DNA from: Variovorax sp. J22P240 | Lineage (GTDB): Bacteria > Pseudomonadota > Gammaproteobacteria > Burkholderiales > Burkholderiaceae_C | DNA length: 64,000 bases | Direction: 5' to 3' | Assembly: GCF_030316855.1 (NCBI RefSeq) | Contig: NZ_JASZYR010000005.1 | Coordinates: 310,001-374,000 of the forward strand | Shown here: positions 61,901 through 64,000 of the stretch, piece by piece | How the letters are laid out: the number at the start of each line of letters is the position of its first letter | Numbering within the stretch: the stretch's first letter is position 1 | Translations under genes and position numbers: made by a program | The notes under the pieces: model-generated | The model's database searches: none | The model's input: only the letters and a program-made list of their open reading frames with translations | What the model was told of the DNA's origin: nothing

Positions 61901-64000
61901 TTGCATCAGCGCGCCGCGCTGTGCCACGAGCCGCGCGGCGTCTTCGAGGCGCATCACGCCGGCCAGCACGGCGGCGGCGAATTCGCCCACGCTGTGGCCG
62001 ATCATGGCGGCCGGCGTCACGCGCAGCGCCATGAGCTGGCGCGCGAGCGCGTATTCGAGTGCGAAGGTGGCCGGCTGCGTGACCGATGTGGGGGTGAGCG
62101 CCGACGCATCGTCCGAGAACATGCGTTCGCGGAGATCGAAGCCCAGCACGTCGTCGAAGGCCTTCAGGCACTCGTCGAAGGCAGCGCGGAAGACGGCGTC
62201 ACCGGCGTAGAGGGCGCGGCCCATGCCGGCGTACTGCGCGCCCTGGCCCGGGAACATGAAGACCGGCTTCGGCACCCAGGCATTGACCGAGCCACCGGCG
62301 CGAGCGGGCGAGTCGGCCGTGCGCAATGCCGCGACGGCTTCATCGAAAGACTCGGCGACCACGCAGGCGCGATGCGCGAACTGCTTGCGACCGACACGCA
62401 GCGTGTGGGCGACGTCGGCCAGCGCGGCATCGCGATGCGTGTCGAGGTGATCGGCCAGGCGGGTCGCCGCCGCGGCGAGCGCTGCGGGCGACCGGGCGGA
62501 AAGGGTCAGCAACTGTGGACCCGTCGCGGCATCGGAGGGCACGCGCAGCGGCGCTTCCTCGATGATCACGTGCGCGTTCGTGCCACCCACGCCGAAGCTG
62601 CTCACACCCGCGCGGCGCGGCGTTGCTTCGCGCGGCCACGGGCGCAGCTGGTCGTTCACCCGGAAGGGCGAGGTGTCGAAATCGATGGCCGGGTTCGGCG
62701 ACTCGTAGTGCAGGCTCGCGGGAATCGCCTCCGCATGCATCGAGAGCGCGGCCTTCATGAGCCCGGCGGCGCCGGCGGCCGTGACCATGTGGCCGACGTT
62801 GCTCTTCAGTGATCCGATGGTGCAGAAGCCGGTATCTGCGGTGTGCGCCGCGTAGGCCCGCGTGAGGCCTTCGACTTCGATCGGGTCGCCCATCGGCGTC
62901 GCCGTGCCGTGGGTTTCGACGTAGGAAATGCTCCGGGCCTCGACGCCCGCCGATGCCAGCGCGGCCTCGATCACTGCGGCCTGTCCGTCCACGCTCGGCG
63001 CCGTGAAGCTGGCCTTGGCGCCGCCGTCGTTGTTGATCGCCGCACCGCGCAGCACGGCATAGATGGTGTCGCCGTCGGCGATCGCGTCGGACAGCCGCTT
63101 GAGCAGCACGACCGTCGCGCCGTCGCTGAAGACCGTGCCCTTCGCCTTGGCGTCGAAACTGCGCGTATGGCCGTCGGGCGACAGCATCGAGCCTTCGTTG
63201 TAGAGGTAGCCGCTGCGTGGCGGGCAGGTGACCGATGCGCCGCCCGCCAGCGCCATCCTGCACTGGCCGGTGCGCAGCGCATGGAAGGCTTGCGCCACCG
63301 CCACCAGCGAGGTCGAGCACGCGGTGTGCACGCTCACGGCCGGGCCGGTCAGGCTGAGCTTGTTCGCCACGCGGGTCGTGATGTAGTCCTTCTCGTTGCC
63401 GAGCATCACCTGGAACTCACCGACCATGTCGATCAGGTCCGGGTGCGCCGTCACGTGGCGCTGGAAGTAGGTCGCGTTGTACATGCCGCCGTACACGCCC
63501 ACCGGGCCGGGCGCCTGATCGGGCACGTAGCCACCGCGCTCGAGGCATTCCCAGCAGATCTCGAGGAACACGCGGTGCTGCGGGTCCATCAGTTCCGCTT
63601 CCTTCGGGTTGATGCCGAAGAAGGCTGCGTCGAACTGCTCGATGTCGTCGATCACGCCGCGTGCGCGCACGTAGGCGGGGTCGGCCCGCAAAGCGGCGCT
63701 GACGCCGGCGTCCAGCGTCGCATCGTCGAAGAAAGTGATCGATTCGCGGCCCGCCATCAGGTTGTCCCAGAACTGCTCGACGTCCGCAGCACCCGGGAAG
63801 CGGCCGGCCATGGCGATCAGCGCGACCGGTTCCATGCCGTGCGTCGCTTGCGGCACTGGCCTGGTGGCCTCGCGCTGCGGCGCGGCCGCCTCGTTGTCCT
63901 GCATCCCGGCGGCCAGGGCCGCGGGCGTGGGCTGGCGAAAGAACAGATTGGTCGAGAGACGGCGTTCGCTGCCGCTCTGCAGATCCTTCAACACCTTGAG
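58946..64000 (-). CDS. Polyketide synthase-aminotransferase, (ACP)-KS-AT-ACP-AMT (5' end outside window)
   Basis: The frame is open to the right edge; numbering here counts from the codon at 63992-63994. Residues 1-32 look like the tail of a carrier domain (RLSTNLFFRQPTPAALA). KS (about 54-480): Cys226 in HTACSTSL, His362 in HGTATPMGDP, His402 in KSNVGHM. AT (about 590-890): Ser668 in GHSVGEF, and HAFH at 764-767, which indicates malonyl-CoA. ACP: Ser1011 in EIGLDSLTL. An Ala/Pro/Met/Gln-rich linker follows. The class III PLP aminotransferase (about 1220-1640) has CNTGSEAVMAALRIAR and Lys1468 in TYGKVLGGGFPVG. There is no KR. The order recalls MycA of mycosubtilin, which makes a beta-amino fatty acyl chain. 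Confidence 0.93.
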   Translation of the reverse strand, partial: LKVLKDLQSGSERRLSTNLFFRQPTPAALAAGMQDNEAAAPQREATRPVPQATHGMEPVALIAMAGRFPGAADVEQFWDNLMAGRESITFFDDATLDAGVSAALRADPAYVRARGVIDDIEQFDAAFFGINPKEAELMDPQHRVFLEICWECLERGGYVPDQAPGPVGVYGGMYNATYFQRHVTAHPDLIDMVGEFQVMLGNEKDYITTRVANKLSLTGPAVSVHTACSTSLVAVAQAFHALRTGQCRMALAGGASVTCPPRSGYLYNEGSMLSPDGHTRSFDAKAKGTVFSDGATVVLLKRLSDAIADGDTIYAVLRGAAINNDGGAKASFTAPSVDGQAAVIEAALASAGVEARSISYVETHGTATPMGDPIEVEGLTRAYAAHTADTGFCTIGSLKSNVGHMVTAAGAAGLMKAALSMHAEAIPASLHYESPNPAIDFDTSPFRVNDQLRPWPREATPRRAGVSSFGVGGTNAHVIIEEAPLRVPSDAATGPQLLTLSARSPAALAAAATRLADHLDTHRDAALADVAHTLRVGRKQFAHRACVVAESFDEAVAALRTADSPARAGGSVNAWVPKPVFMFPGQGAQYAGMGRALYAGDAVFRAAFDECLKAFDDVLGFDLRERMFSDDASALTPTSVTQPATFALEYALARQLMALRVTPAAMIGHSVGEFAAAVLAGVMRLEDAARLVAQRGALMQALPAGTMLSVRLAAAELLPLLPEGISLAADNGPAVCVAAGPSDAIENLRAALEAKGIVAKTLQTSHAFHSAMMDAAVAPFEALVRQTPLSVPSLPIYSTLTGRLLTDEEATDPHYWARHLRETVRFSPAVREVLGQLAHPFFVEIGPRNTLATLVRQHATKAVPAPAGSLLPDPAQGESAAWRLAAGRLWAQGVEIDLGALDPRERKHRVRLPTYPFERKRFWVEMATASAAPVVPVAPVALAPSSDLSALSAPPSTSISELTMTVAAVATSAPPARRASLVTRLRELFENLSGVDMSDVEGAAPFVEIGLDSLTLTQAALQVKKNFKVNLTFRQLMESYRSFDALAEFLDATLPPDPAAPVAAVPMAAPAAAAAMPQQVAAMSIPAMPAIQPSAGLAAGNGTLMQQVIAQQMQLMQQQLALLSAAPTVPVSPALPASVAEQPTPMATAAATASNSPTPAATEEPAAPLQKYDVKKAFGAIARIHTQSKEPTERQKARLAAFMRRYVERTRSSKAFTERNRPHMADPRVVNGFRPATKEITYQIVIERSKGSRLWDIDGNEYVDTLNGFGMNLFGWTPDFINDAVRKQLDLGYEIGPQHPLAADVTQLLCDLTGFDRAGLCNTGSEAVMAALRIARTVTGRSTVVLFTGSYHGTFDEVLVRAGRNAKGMSAAPGVLQGMFGDVRVLDYGTPEALEFIRANADDLAAVLVEPVQSRRPDFQPREFLREVRAITEKSETCLIFDEVITGFRCDLGGAQAVFGIRADLATYGKVLGGGFPVGVIAGKRTYMDALDGGPWQYGDDSVPTVGVTYFAGTFVRHPLALAASKAALEHLKQDNNKLQTQLNLHTAAMADELSAFCREVGAPLEIRYFSSLWRVSWLEDHPLQDLLFAMMRSRGVHILDNFPCFMTTAHTQQDIATIKSAFKESIAEMQEAELLPRRAAPKPAFDPSNPPVPNARLGRDKDGQPAWFVPDPTAQGKFMKFQA

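Noticed and set aside
63992..63994. GTG at the right edge as the PKS start
   Set aside because: The frame continues to the window end and the first residues look like the tail of a carrier domain, so the gene begins beyond the window.

Overview
The window is a 64 kb piece of a high-GC betaproteobacterial chromosome, most likely Comamonadaceae and probably Variovorax or a close relative. This placement rests on gene order (murC-ddlB-ftsQ-ftsA-ftsZ-lpxC at the end of the dcw cluster, divergent ypjD/ffh, a lysine/alanine-rich H1-like protein beside nrdAB), on protein similarity recalled from memory, and on a dispersed ~95-bp intergenic repeat of a kind I associate with Comamonadaceae. No database search was possible. 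I saw no rRNA, tRNA, insertion sequence, prophage or CRISPR array.

Left part (1-21.7 kb). The dcw tail (murC, cut by the window edge, then ddlB, ftsQ, ftsA, ftsZ, lpxC) makes peptidoglycan precursors, the divisome and lipid A. A 58-residue membrane protein follows and converges on ruvC. A leftward run holds ruvC, a CdsA-like cytidylyltransferase, plsC, mtgA, aroE, a TonB-like protein, an RNase II-type exonuclease and yqiA. Rightward genes are rodA, tldD and a DAHP synthase preceded by a clear transcription attenuator whose 24-codon leader is packed with Tyr, Phe and Trp codons. A DUF985 cupin and mpl face an uncharacterised gene coupled to a TlpA-like thioredoxin.

Middle part (21.7-46.7 kb). 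accB-accC, prmA, a zinc-ribbon membrane protein and a PfkB-family kinase run rightward to a bidirectional terminator. Leftward are the H1-like protein, nrdB and nrdA (with paired NrdR boxes), then ampD, a PilR/PilS-like two-component pair, a small PP0621-like protein and ypjD, which is divergent from ffh. opgH (osmoregulated glucan synthase) lies downstream of a near-consensus sigma-54 promoter, next to a GlrK-QseG-GlrR-like operon whose regulator has an altered GAFTGA loop. miaB and a periplasmic protein follow.

Right part (46.7-64 kb). An RND efflux pump (adaptor plus pump) converges on a leftward biosynthetic operon that enters from beyond the right edge: a PKS with a fused aminotransferase (ACP tail-KS-AT-ACP-AMT), an NRPS (C-A-T-C-T, no thioesterase), an Sfp-type phosphopantetheinyl transferase and two alpha/beta-hydrolases with unusual nucleophile elbows. 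The cluster probably builds a beta-amino-acyl lipopeptide and is the strongest candidate for undescribed chemistry.

A dispersed repeat occurs as five full copies and one half copy between genes. A related stretch seems to have entered mpl in frame.
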